NCBI GenBank assembly: GCA_965371245.1
Contig: CBDUXT010000064.1
Coordinates: 1-35,901, forward strand
Origin: CBDUXT01 sp965371245
GTDB lineage: Bacteria > Planctomycetota > Phycisphaerae > UBA1845
Direction of reading: 5' to 3'
DNA: 35,901 nucleotides
This document shows positions 1-7,509 of this stretch, one piece after another; within the stretch, counting starts at the first letter, position 1; the number at the start of each line of letters is the position of its first letter. The notes under the pieces are model-generated. The model ran no database searches and was not told where the DNA came from. It saw nothing but the letters and a program-made list of their open reading frames with translations. The position numbers were made by a program, and so were the translations under genes.

Positions 1-892
1 TCGGGGGCGAACCGCCGTCGCTTTCATACCACGCGATCTTGTTGTCATTGATTGACGCGGAGAGGACGTCGGTGTCCCCGTCGCCGTCCACGTCCGTCGC
101 GAAAACGGACCGGGCCAAGTCTGCGGTGGTCGAGATCACCCTCTCCGTGAAGGTCGGGGGCGAGCCGCCGTCGCTTTCGTACCACGCGATCTTGTCGTCA
201 TCCAGCGATGCCGAGAGGACGTCGATGTCCCCGTCACCGTCAATGTCCGTCGCGACAACGGCAACAGCCCCTATGGCGACCGTCGAGATCACGTGCTCGG
301 TGAAGGTCGGGGGCGAGGCGCCGTCGCCTTCGTACCACGCGATCTTGTTGTCGTTGATTGACGCGGATAGGACATCGATGTCCCCGTCGCCGTCTACGTC
401 CACCGCGAAAACGGATCTAGCATTGTCGGCGGTGGTCGAGATCACGTGCTCGGTGAAGCTCGGCGGTGAGCCGCCGTCGCTTTGGTACCACGCGATCTTG
501 TCGTCAAACCTTGACGCCGAGAGGACGTCGGTGTGCCCGTCGCCGTTCACGTCCGCCGCGAAAACGGAGAAGGCTCCGTTCGCAGTGGTCGAGATCACGT
601 GCTCGGTGAAGCTCGGGGGAGCGCCGCCGTCATTTTCGTACCACGCGATCTTGTCGTCGAGGTCTGATGTAGAAAGGACATCGATGTCCCCGTCGCCGTC
701 CACGTCCGTCGCGAAAACGGAATTGGCCTGGAGCGCGGTGGTCGAGATCACCCGCTCCGTGAAGGGCACCTCCGCGCCTCGGACGGAGAGCACCCCCGCC
801 AAACTCACGACGATACCCACCAGTGGGCCCAATGCCGCAACGGGATTCAATACTACCGTAGACGATCCTGCTGTCATTCTGATCTGATACAC
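1..892 (-). CDS. Secreted VCBS/FG-GAP repeat protein, C-terminus outside the window
   Basis: N-terminal 297 codons of a protein that continues past the window edge. A GTG start at 892 is chosen because AGGAG lies 8 bases upstream of it; an in-frame ATG at 922 has no good ribosome site. Residues 15-38 form a hydrophobic signal segment ending near LSVRGAE. After it come tandem units of about 51 residues, each with a calcium-binding loop of the ATDVDGDGDIDVLSAS type followed by DDKIAWYENDGG and a FTERVIST strand. This is the VCBS/FG-GAP pattern that folds into a beta-propeller; the family is exported and often calcium-binding or adhesive. Five full units are visible and differ little, which suggests recent tandem amplification. 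No substrate can be inferred. Confidence 0.85.
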   Translation of the reverse strand, partial: MYQIRMTAGSSTVVLNPVAALGPLVGIVVSLAGVLSVRGAEVPFTERVISTTALQANSVFATDVDGDGDIDVLSTSDLDDKIAWYENDGGAPPSFTEHVISTTANGAFSVFAADVNGDGHTDVLSASRFDDKIAWYQSDGGSPPSFTEHVISTTADNARSVFAVDVDGDGDIDVLSASINDNKIAWYEGDGASPPTFTEHVISTVAIGAVAVVATDIDGDGDIDVLSASLDDDKIAWYESDGGSPPTFTERVISTTADLARSVFATDVDGDGDTDVLSASINDNKIAWYESDGGSPP

Positions 893-979
893 GATATCTA
901 CTCCTAAACCTTGATGTCCCATTTGCCACATCCAACGCAGCCATTGTACCGAATCGTTTCCCGACTCCAAACCCGGAAG

Positions 980-1040
980 GCCGGGCCGTTGCCCGCCGCA
1001 AGCGGGGGTTTGGGCACACGCGGGCAATAGCCCGCCCTAC
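980..1040. repeat. R1 palindromic repeat
   Basis: First copy of repeat family R1: a GGGC-GTTGCCCGCC left arm, a short spacer and a GCGGGCAATAGCCCGCCCTA right arm. It lies between the 5' ends of two divergent genes. The same arms recur at 6383, 16541, 34623, 35651 and 35803. Together with R6 it fills most of the 325-base gap before the ABC operon. Confidence 0.8.
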
Positions 1041-1088
1041 GCCGGGGATCTGATCACACCACTGGCACGCCTTTCCGACCAGCAATAA

Positions 1089-1113
1089 CATGTCGGGGTA
1101 CCGCGCGTGCGGA
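1089..1113. repeat. R6 dispersed repeat, 25 bp identical to 6543-6567
   Basis: A 25-base stretch beginning catgtcggggtaccgcgcg occurs identically at 6543-6567. The preceding bases are also partly alike (cagcaataa here, ctgcgatat there). It contains GGGGTACC and lies in non-coding DNA both times. Confidence 0.75.
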
Positions 1114-1217
1114 ACCCCGGAGCGACCGTTTGGACCACTTCCACCCTGTCAGTCCGGTTTCGGTTCGGTGGAATCCTTGAGCCGCGTCGGCCGAAGTAGA
1201 GCCATGCCGTTTCGTCG

Positions 1218-2639
1218 ATGGAATCTGTGAAGCACGAAAAAAGGGCCCAGACAATCTCCACCGTCCCCACAAGCCCGCTCGCATCACTCGACCGCCGACT
1301 GCCGTGGCGCGGGGCGGTCGTCGTGCTCCTCGGCGCGGCGGTCTCCTGGTGGCTCTTCAGCGACACCGGTCAACGCCACGCCCAGCCTGCGGATCAGACG
1401 AGCACCATTCGCTTTGCACACTTCGGCTCGTTTAGTGACTATCAGCTCTGGCGGGGCATCATCGCGGAGTTCACGCTCAACCATCCCGAGGTTGTCGTCG
1501 AGCAGGAATACGTTGTCGGACTCGCGGGACACTACGAAACCAAACTGCGCCAGCAGGTCTTGTCACACACGCTGCCGGACCTCGCCCTGATTCAGTTCGG
1601 CCCCTTTGTCGAGCTTGTCAATCACTTCGCCGACCTGTCCGAACTGGTTGATGCGAGTGACACGGGCCATCGCCTCGCTCGCGGCTCTTTTGATGCCACA
1701 GCCATGGCATCGTTCGTGCATGACGGCCGCCAACAAGGCCTGCCCGTGTCCGGCGGTAATCTGCTGATCTACGTAAACCGGAAATGCATCCAGCGCGTCG
1801 CAAAGGTGAAGGGAACGCCCGGTCCGCGGCCACACGCCAACTGGACGATGAAGGAGTTCCAGAGAATCGCCCAGTGGCTGACCAGCGACCTCGATGGTGA
1901 TGGTCGCATCGATCAGTTCGGCTTCTGGCTTCCGCGATGGATATACTACCTGCCGTTTCTCTGGTCGTTCGGGGCTGAGCTTACCGACGGGCCGGGTGCC
2001 GTCTGGACACTTCAAGGAGATGCTGCGGAGCAGGCACTGCGTTTCTATCGCGACCTGGCCGTGGGAGACCGCGTCTGCCCGCGCGACGAGGAAGTGCCGC
2101 AGCTCTTTCAAGACGTCGGCTTCCTCACCGGCAAGGTGGCCATGTGTGTGAACGGGCCGTGGTTCATGCCCTTCCTCGACAAGACCGCTCTTCGCGACGA
2201 CTACCTCGTACTCCCCATTCCCCGCGGACCGGGCGGGCGCGCGACGCGCATCACCTGGGACGGCGTGGTGATGGTCGATGGGTTACCGCCGAAACGTCGG
2301 GCGATCGCCGAACGATTCATCCGTTACCTGTTGTCCAAGCGTGTGCAGGATCGCATCGCCCGGGCGGGCCGGGCGTTGCCCGCGCGGATCGAGTCACTGA
2401 CCGCGTTCATTGCGTCGGGACAGAAGAGTCGCCGCGAGCCGTTCGTCGAGGCGATGGCCAACTCCCGACTTCAACCGGTTCTACCGGCGTTCGCCCGGGT
2501 CGATCGCGCCATCAACCGGCACTTTCGGTATCTCATCGATCCGCTCAGCCGACTACCGCCGAGTGTCGTCCTTGAGCGGCTTGCGAACGACCCAGCTATC
2601 CTTGCAGGTTTCTCATCCACCAAAGAGCAACGGCCTTGA
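1218..2639 (+). CDS. ABC transporter carbohydrate-binding protein (family 1), membrane-anchored
   Basis: A 473-residue solute-binding protein of the MalE/UgpB type. It captures a sugar or oligosaccharide outside the membrane and delivers it to the two permeases encoded next. Residues 31-48 are a single hydrophobic segment after a basic stretch, with no lipobox Cys, so the protein is probably tethered by an uncleaved N-terminal helix. The mature part begins TIRFAHFGSFSDYQLW and has the usual PDLALIQFGPFVELV and late NGPWFMPFLDK stretches of the family. SDLDGDGRIDQFGFW resembles a calcium loop often seen in these proteins. The ATG start lacks a clear Shine-Dalgarno site. The stop overlaps the TTG start of the next gene, so the three genes are co-translated. 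Substrate unknown. Confidence 0.85.
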   Translation: MESVKHEKRAQTISTVPTSPLASLDRRLPWRGAVVVLLGAAVSWWLFSDTGQRHAQPADQTSTIRFAHFGSFSDYQLWRGIIAEFTLNHPEVVVEQEYVVGLAGHYETKLRQQVLSHTLPDLALIQFGPFVELVNHFADLSELVDASDTGHRLARGSFDATAMASFVHDGRQQGLPVSGGNLLIYVNRKCIQRVAKVKGTPGPRPHANWTMKEFQRIAQWLTSDLDGDGRIDQFGFWLPRWIYYLPFLWSFGAELTDGPGAVWTLQGDAAEQALRFYRDLAVGDRVCPRDEEVPQLFQDVGFLTGKVAMCVNGPWFMPFLDKTALRDDYLVLPIPRGPGGRATRITWDGVVMVDGLPPKRRAIAERFIRYLLSKRVQDRIARAGRALPARIESLTAFIASGQKSRREPFVEAMANSRLQPVLPAFARVDRAINRHFRYLIDPLSRLPPSVVLERLANDPAILAGFSSTKEQRP

Positions 2640-3655
2640 ACACCGAACGACGAGTCGCAACCTTCTTTCTCTTGCCATGGGCGACCGGGCTGGTTCTGCT
2701 GACACTGCTTCCCATGGCCCTCTCCTTTGGCCTGTCCTTCGTTCGCTTCGACGAGGACGCAAACCCTTCGCGTATGACCTGGGTGGGTGCGGGGCACTAC
2801 CGCCGCGCGCTCGGCGTCGATGGCGCTGCGTCGCTGCGGGAAGATAATCCGTGGTATTGGCGCGCGCTCGGCGGGCGACCGCGCGATCCGCTCGCCTATC
2901 AAGCACTGTACAACGGACTAACCTACGCGCTGCCGGCCGTTCCACTGGGTCTGTGTACCTCGCTGCTCGTTGCTCTCCTGTTGAATCAGCCGCTTCGCGG
3001 CGCGCCCTTGTTTCGGGCCATGATCTACCTTCCCCACGTCCTCGGAGGGGTGGCCGGCATCGTGATCTGGAGCTGGCTGCTGAACCCACAGTTCGGCTGG
3101 ATCAACCAGTGCATTCGGTGGGTCTACGCAATGCTCGACCCGGTCGTCCGGCTGATCGATCACACCGGCACCGCTGCCTGGGCCGTTCCCGACTGGCTCT
3201 ACTCGCCGACGGCGTGCAGGCCCGCGCTGGTCATCATGCACGTCTGGACGATGGGGGCGGCCATGCTCATCTTCCTCGCCGCGCTGCGGCGCGTGCCGAC
3301 CGCGTACTATGAGGCCGCCCACCTCGACGGGGCCGGTCCGTGGCACCGCTTCCATCACGTCACCCTTCCACAGATCAGGCCGGCCCTGTTGTTCAACCTC
3401 ACGGTGGGTCTCATCTTCACGATGCAGGCGTTCAGTGAGCCATACCTATTGCAGAATCGCCGGCAGGACGACGGCCTGCTGTTTCCCGTGCTGTACATCT
3501 ATCGCGTTGCGTTCGAGTCGCCCTTTCAACTGGGCTACGCGTCGGCGTTGGCGTGGATATTCTTCGCGGTCACGCTTCTCATTGTCGCGCCGGTGCTCTG
3601 GACCTCGCGCCGGTGGGTTCACTACGCCGACGACGCGAACGGATCATCACGATGA
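2636..3655 (+). CDS. Sugar ABC transporter permease, MalF/UgpA type
   Basis: A 339-residue inner-membrane permease. It starts at a TTG that overlaps the previous stop (TTGA), typical of translational coupling. Several hydrophobic helices are visible: residues about 10-30, 100-125, 130-150, 200-220, 260-285 and 305-328. The cytoplasmic EAA loop that docks to the ATPase is EAAHLDGAGPWHRFHHVTLP near residue 225. It should form a heterodimer with the product of the next gene. Compared with most family members there is an insertion of about 50 residues after the first helix (DEDANPSR...GGRPRDP). The stop overlaps the ATG of the next permease (ATGA). Confidence 0.92.
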   Translation: MNTERRVATFFLLPWATGLVLLTLLPMALSFGLSFVRFDEDANPSRMTWVGAGHYRRALGVDGAASLREDNPWYWRALGGRPRDPLAYQALYNGLTYALPAVPLGLCTSLLVALLLNQPLRGAPLFRAMIYLPHVLGGVAGIVIWSWLLNPQFGWINQCIRWVYAMLDPVVRLIDHTGTAAWAVPDWLYSPTACRPALVIMHVWTMGAAMLIFLAALRRVPTAYYEAAHLDGAGPWHRFHHVTLPQIRPALLFNLTVGLIFTMQAFSEPYLLQNRRQDDGLLFPVLYIYRVAFESPFQLGYASALAWIFFAVTLLIVAPVLWTSRRWVHYADDANGSSR

Positions 3656-4494
3656 ACTCGCGCTCTGTGATCCGAATCCTGACCTACGTCATCCTCTCCG
3701 GGGTGGCCTCGCTGACGCTGCTCCCGGTTGCATGGGCGGTGGTCTCGTCGCTCAAGCCCCTCGAGGCCGTCTACGAGTTCCCGCCATCGCTGGGGATCAA
3801 TGATCCACAGTGGTCGAACTACCGAGAGGCCATGACGCGACTGCCCATCGTGCGCTTCATGCTCAACTCACTGCTGATTAGCAGTATGTCCGTGGCCGGG
3901 GCCGTGCTCACCGCCTCGATGGCAGGCTATGCGTTGGCGAGCCTTCCCATGCGGGGGCGGCGGTTTTGGTTTGCCCTGGTCATCGTGTCGATGCTCATAC
4001 CGGCCCAGTTGCTTCTGGTGCCGCGGTTCCTGCTGTACGACCAGCTCGGTTGGATCAACACCTACAAGCCGCTCATCGTGCCGGCTTGGCTGGGCGGCGG
4101 CGCGTTCAACGTGTTTCTGTTCCGCCAGTTCTTCCGGACGATCTCTCCCGAGCTGCGTGACGCCGCCCGCCTCGACGGGGCCACGTCATGGCAGACCTAC
4201 TGGACGATCATGCTCCCTGTCGCCAGGCCCGCCACCATGACCGCACTGATGCTGAGCTTCGTCTTTCACTGGCAGAACTTCATCGACCCGCTCATCTACC
4301 TCTCCGACTTTCACACCTATCCCATCTCCCTTGGCCTGCGAATGTATCAGTCAATGGCCGGCACCTGGGCGAACCTACTCATGGCCGCCAGCGTCATCGC
4401 CCTGATTCCGCCGGTGCTCGTGTTTGTTCTATGTGAACGCCACGTCATGCGCGGCCTGGGCGTAACAGGACAAGAGCCGGATCGGTATGGCTGA
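3652..4494 (+). CDS. Sugar ABC transporter permease, MalG/UgpE type
   Basis: A 280-residue inner-membrane permease, the second half of the translocation pore. The start is taken at the ATG at 3652, which overlaps the upstream stop; a longer reading frame upstream lies inside the previous gene. The EAA loop is DAARLDGATSWQTYWTIMLP near residue 175. Six hydrophobic helices are visible, beginning with TYVILSGVASLTLLPVAWAV. The C-terminus (RHVMRGLGVTGQEPDRYG) carries the basic tail usual for the family. No nucleotide-binding subunit follows, so the importer probably shares an MsmX/UgpC-like ATPase encoded elsewhere. No glycoside hydrolase or regulator lies next to it to indicate the sugar. Confidence 0.92.
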   Translation: MNSRSVIRILTYVILSGVASLTLLPVAWAVVSSLKPLEAVYEFPPSLGINDPQWSNYREAMTRLPIVRFMLNSLLISSMSVAGAVLTASMAGYALASLPMRGRRFWFALVIVSMLIPAQLLLVPRFLLYDQLGWINTYKPLIVPAWLGGGAFNVFLFRQFFRTISPELRDAARLDGATSWQTYWTIMLPVARPATMTALMLSFVFHWQNFIDPLIYLSDFHTYPISLGLRMYQSMAGTWANLLMAASVIALIPPVLVFVLCERHVMRGLGVTGQEPDRYG

Positions 4495-4572
4495 CCCGGC
4501 ATATCCTGCTCACGGCGGGAAGCGCTCTGAGTCTTGCGTGGCATGCCTAACCGCAGCGCAGGCATGTAGGAG

Positions 4573-4682
4573 CGGGTGCCCCATTCTTGCGCAGCAAGGG
4601 TGGGGGACGGACGGACTAACTGACGGCTGGGGAGTTCCGTCCGTCCCCCACCCTTCGCGAAAAGCGAAGGATGGGGCACCCG
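4573..4682. repeat. R5 nested inverted repeat
   Basis: A 110-base palindromic element. The outer arms are CGGGTGCCCCAT (4573) and ATGGGGCACCCG (4671-4682). The inner arms are GGGTGGGGGACGGACGGA (4598-4615) and TCCGTCCGTCCCCCACCC (4636-4653). Small hairpins such as TTCGCGAAAAGCGAA lie between outer and inner arms. Folded, it would give a long stem with side hairpins. It lies 79 bases after the permease stop and fills much of the gap before the next gene; it may also act as a terminator. Confidence 0.8.
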
Positions 4683-4721
4683 TGCGACTGCCCAAATTGA
4701 GCGTTTTCGGCACCCGTGGCC

Positions 4722-4749
4722 TTGCAATTTTGCCGAACCCGTGCATAAT
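4722..4749 (+). promoter_or_regulatory. Candidate sigma70-type promoter for the 4848 gene
   Basis: TTGCAA at 4722-4727 and CATAAT at 4744-4749 are separated by 16 bases, a reasonable -35/-10 pair. They lie in a local AT-rich patch between R5 and the gene, about 100 bases before the ATG. This is inferred from consensus only. Confidence 0.35.
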
Positions 4750-4847
4750 CGGTGGGATTGACGTCCGCCGGGAAGCTCCGTAGCGATGATGGCTGACCGA
4801 GCGCGATCTACCCGGCTGACCGTCGAGAGATTATCGAGGAGAAAGTC

Positions 4848-5738
4848 ATGCCCGCTAGCGACAAGATCAAGAAAACAGCCGCCAAGGAGCCCCCGAGTCT
4901 TACGTGTGGTCTCGTCATGCCGATCTCCACACTAGGCGAGTGTTCCGAACAGCACTGGCAAGACGTGAAGGCTATCCACACTGAAGCCATCGAATCCGCT
5001 GGATTCAAGTCTAATCTGGTGAGCGATGCTGACGATACCGGTATCATACAGAAACGCATTATCCAGAATCTTTACGAGAACCCGATAGTTGTTTGCGACG
5101 TAAGTGGCAAGAACCCTAACGTCATGTTTGAACTCGGACTACGACTGGCGTTTGATAAACCAACGGTCATTGTCAAGGATGATGCAACTACCTACTCGTT
5201 TGACACGGCTTCGATAGAACACCTCGAATACCCTCAAGATCTTCGCTTTAATAAGATAATGGAATTCAAGGAATCCCTGAAAGAAAAAGTGAAAGGAACC
5301 CACAAGAAGGCGACGGGCGACCCGTCCTACACGACCTTCCTGAAGCACTTTGGAACATTCCGCGTTGCGGAACTACAGACGGAAGTAGCATCAAAAGAGG
5401 ACTTCATAATTGACGAATTACGTGAACTAAAGCGGATGGTTCTGCGAGTAGACCGAAAAGAGAGTCATGACCCGCTTCTAAGGCATCTGAGAAAACGGAA
5501 GGTACCTCCCCCTGTCGTCGTGGCTGAAATGCGTTCGGCGGTACGAGCCGCTATGCCCCATTGTCGATCAGACGAACGAGTGCTTTCCTTCTCCGCAGTA
5601 AAGCGCGAACTTGATGACTATCTAGCTAGGAACTCGACTGTCGCTCGCTTTTTCAACTCTAGAACAGAATTCGATGAATGCCTCGACCTGGAACTTCGTT
5701 GTTGGTTTGCTCACAAGGGCATTCAAGCCCTGCCCTGA
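4848..5738 (+). CDS. Deoxyribosyltransferase/TIR-like nucleotide-binding protein
   Basis: A 296-residue soluble protein with a good Shine-Dalgarno site (GAGGAG, 8 bases before the ATG). Residues 20-140 match the Rossmann-like fold shared by nucleoside 2-deoxyribosyltransferase-like and TIR-like proteins: CGLVMPIS strand, the D-A-D-D-T-G-I-I-Q helix, NPIVVCDVSGKNPNVMFELG (the NPNVxxELG signature), then KPTVIVKDD. Residues 150-296 are mostly predicted helix and charged, with no family I recognise. Homologues of the N-terminal part are often labelled 'RNA helicase' in error; I see no helicase motifs. Related folds act as nucleotide sensors or NAD-consuming effectors, so a role in defence or stress is possible but unproven. 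Sampled lines are about 38-55% GC against about 65% in neighbours, a sign of transfer. Confidence 0.65.
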   Translation: MPASDKIKKTAAKEPPSLTCGLVMPISTLGECSEQHWQDVKAIHTEAIESAGFKSNLVSDADDTGIIQKRIIQNLYENPIVVCDVSGKNPNVMFELGLRLAFDKPTVIVKDDATTYSFDTASIEHLEYPQDLRFNKIMEFKESLKEKVKGTHKKATGDPSYTTFLKHFGTFRVAELQTEVASKEDFIIDELRELKRMVLRVDRKESHDPLLRHLRKRKVPPPVVVAEMRSAVRAAMPHCRSDERVLSFSAVKRELDDYLARNSTVARFFNSRTEFDECLDLELRCWFAHKGIQALP

Positions 5739-5757
5739 CGTTGTAAGGAAGAATCCC

Positions 5758-6357
5758 ATGACCAACGATGAGATCGATGATGCCCTTCGCAAGTTCGCTC
5801 CGGGAGTCGCGTTTGAGAAACAGGGTCGCGAAGGCAGCTTCCGCTGGGAGTTTTCGATTGGCGACACCCCTGCCTACGTGCAGACCCAGGGCTCGGTCAA
5901 CCGGATGCGAATCGTAGCCGAGATCGGTGACCCGAAACATCGGGAACGGGCTAGTCTCGCCTCGCTGATGGAGGCCAACTTCCACTCTGCGCTCGACGCG
6001 CGTTACGCGCTATATCAAAACCGCCTCGTCGCCGCGTTCATTCATCCCCTCTCCGAGCTCACGCGCGAACAGTTCGTTTCCGGTCTGCGGCAAGTCATGA
6101 GCTGCACCTTGACATCCGGGCGGGAGAACTCCGGAGGCCCGCTCGTGTTCGGTACGCCGACCGGCGCGCCTAGTTTCGCGAGCCCCGATTCTTCCGATCA
6201 AGACCTTGTCGCCCAGCTCCGCAAGCTCGGTGCGCAGGTCGAAGTCAATCTGTATCGCGAGCCCCGCCCGATCAAAGGGCGCGACATCGTGGTGCCGCTT
6301 CTGGCCGCACTTCTTGGCGCATTGGCCACGCTCGGCGCGGCGATCCTTGGTGGGTGA
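5758..6357 (+). CDS. YbjN/CesT-like protein with C-terminal membrane helix
   Basis: A 199-residue protein starting at the ATG at 5758, which has AAGGA ten bases upstream; reading further upstream would run into the previous gene. Residues 1-130 resemble the YbjN / type III secretion chaperone-like fold: FRWEFSIGDTPAYVQ, then RMRIVAEIG, LMEANFHSALDARYAL and a closing helix after LSELTREQFVSGL. In this family the fold is a small protein-binding module. A linker follows, then one transmembrane helix at the extreme C-terminus (IVVPLLAALLGALATLGAAIL), so it is probably tail-anchored with the YbjN part in the cytoplasm. It begins 19 bases after the previous gene, so the two are probably co-transcribed, although GC here is back to genomic values. 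Confidence 0.7.
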   Translation: MTNDEIDDALRKFAPGVAFEKQGREGSFRWEFSIGDTPAYVQTQGSVNRMRIVAEIGDPKHRERASLASLMEANFHSALDARYALYQNRLVAAFIHPLSELTREQFVSGLRQVMSCTLTSGRENSGGPLVFGTPTGAPSFASPDSSDQDLVAQLRKLGAQVEVNLYREPRPIKGRDIVVPLLAALLGALATLGAAILGG

Positions 6358-6382
6358 AGGGCTCTTTCGGGTTCAAGCCCGG

Positions 6383-6443
6383 TAGGGCGGGCTATTGCCC
6401 GCCGCAAGCGACTTGGGTCAAGGCGGGCAATGGCCCGCCCTAC
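6383..6443. repeat. R1 palindromic repeat
   Basis: A nearly perfect R1 copy: tagggcgggctattgcccgc at the left, spacer with caagcgacttgggtcaa, and ggcgggcaatggcccgccct at the right, ending in the complementary CTAC. It starts 25 bases after the stop of the YbjN-like gene. Confidence 0.85.
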
Positions 6444-6542
6444 GCTGGACGGGGGATGAGCCCGTAGCGGACGTCAAGCATGCCCGCGGCTATGGCTTGG
6501 GCATGTCACGCGCCGCTGGCATAGCTTCCCTTGCTGCGATAT

Positions 6543-6567
6543 CATGTCGGGGTACCGCGCGTGCGGA
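6543..6567. repeat. R6 dispersed repeat, identical to 1089-1113
   Basis: Second copy of the 25-base element containing ggggtaccgcgcgtgcgga. It lies 100 bases after R1 in the same intergenic region, as it does at 980-1113. Confidence 0.75.
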
Positions 6568-7004
6568 GCCGGGCCACGTCGGCTGGTGATCCGTTGCTGG
6601 GCGATGTTGCGTGATCAGACCACCTGGTCGCCCCCGCCGGCGGCCCGTGCCGCATGACGCACGAGCGAAATCACCGAACCGGCATCGCGGACGAAAGAAA
6701 AAAAGAAGAGCTTTGAGGGAAAAAACAAAGGAAACGAAGAACTTCCGGAAAAACGACTCAAGGGACATGAGAACCGTATCGATCAGGAACTGATGGTGCA
6801 TGGACGATAGCTTGGACCGCTCCCTGGGCCTTGAGCCCGACCGTGAGAATAGGCGTCGTCTCGCAGCAGTTGAATGGGCCCGCGTATCAACCAGGCCGGA
6901 GCAGGCCCACGCGGCAGCTCGGATAGGAGGTTGAACCTTTCGGTTCCACACGGTTGACAACCCCGGCTTCATAGGAGGGAGCGGTTTCGTGTGCGAAACC
7001 GGAC
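6568..7004. other. Gene-free stretch with purine tract and hairpin
   Basis: I find no convincing gene here. A purine-rich tract (about 6690-6745, mainly A and G) interrupts otherwise GC-rich DNA. At 6983-7000 there is a perfect hairpin, GGTTTCG-tgtg-CGAAACC, directly abutting the R4 repeat that follows the dtd stop. Short open frames on both strands show no codon bias. Confidence 0.5.
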
Positions 7005-7053
7005 CGCTTCCTTACGGGCGCGGCTCGGAAAGAGCCTTCTTAAACGCGCTCTA
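7005..7053 (-). repeat. R4 repeat; its first bases are the dtd stop codon
   Basis: On the minus strand the element reads TAGAGCGCGTTTAAGAAGG then CTCTTTCCGAGCCGCG and ends near 7005. It aligns with 26061-26109 (TAGAGCGTGCATCAGAGG, CTCTTCCCGAGCCGCG). In both places the leading TAG is the stop codon of the upstream gene. The plus-strand GGCTC-GGAAA-GAGCC hairpin within it could end transcription. Confidence 0.7.
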
Positions 7054-7509
7054 AAAGGTGCGCCGGGAATCCAGTAGGACGCTGATCGGTCCGTCGTTGA
7101 TCGAGCGGACTTTCATGTGTTCGCCGAAGGCGCCTCGCTGAACGCCGAGGCCGGTGGCGGACAGTGCGTCACAGAACTTCTCGTACAAAGGGAGGGCCGT
7201 TGCTTGCGGCGCGGCCGAGTCGAAGGACGGGCGCCGACCGCGCCGCGCGTCGGCCTGAACGGTAAAGGCGCTGACCACGAGCACGTCGCCGCCGACCTCG
7301 CCGACGTCGCGGTTCATTTGGGACTTGTCATCCGGAAAGATGCGCAGGTGGGCCACTTTGTCGGCCAAGTAATCGACATCGACCGGCGTGTCGTCGGGTG
7401 CGATGCCGAGGTAGATCAGAAGACCGGCGCCGATCGTTGCGCAATCGCGTCCGCCGACCTCGACGGATGCTTCATTAACCCGTTGAACGACTGCCCGCAC
7501 CTGGTCCAT
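7051..7509 (-). CDS. dtd: D-aminoacyl-tRNA deacylase
   Basis: A 152-residue cytoplasmic enzyme that hydrolyses D-amino acids mischarged on tRNA. Full length for the family. Visible signatures: RAVVQRVNEASVEV at the N-terminus, GLLIYLGI, LRIFPD, MNRDVGEVGGDVLVVS, RRGRRPSFDSAAP, and the Gly-cisPro motif in NDGPISVLLD that gives the enzyme its chiral filter. Two usually strict motifs vary: SQFTL is SAFTV (Gln to Ala), and NxGPxT ends in Ser instead of Thr. Its start lies 35 bases inside the 3' end of the WYL gene, so the two are translationally linked. Its TAG stop is the first codon of an R4 repeat. Confidence 0.93.
   Translation of the reverse strand: MDQVRAVVQRVNEASVEVGGRDCATIGAGLLIYLGIAPDDTPVDVDYLADKVAHLRIFPDDKSQMNRDVGEVGGDVLVVSAFTVQADARRGRRPSFDSAAPQATALPLYEKFCDALSATGLGVQRGAFGEHMKVRSINDGPISVLLDSRRTF

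Noticed and set aside
39..887. Long open frame on the plus strand rich in Ser and Pro
   Set aside because: It is the complement of the VCBS repeats; the minus strand encodes recognisable DVDGDGD calcium loops and a signal peptide, the plus strand only an artificial STSVAKT pattern.
6366..6385. CGGGTTCAAGCCCGG resembles a tRNA T-arm
   Set aside because: The stem does not pair properly around a 7-base loop and no anticodon or acceptor arms flank it.
6690..6745. A-rich tract as a terminator on the minus strand
   Set aside because: No GC-rich hairpin lies at the right side of the tract.
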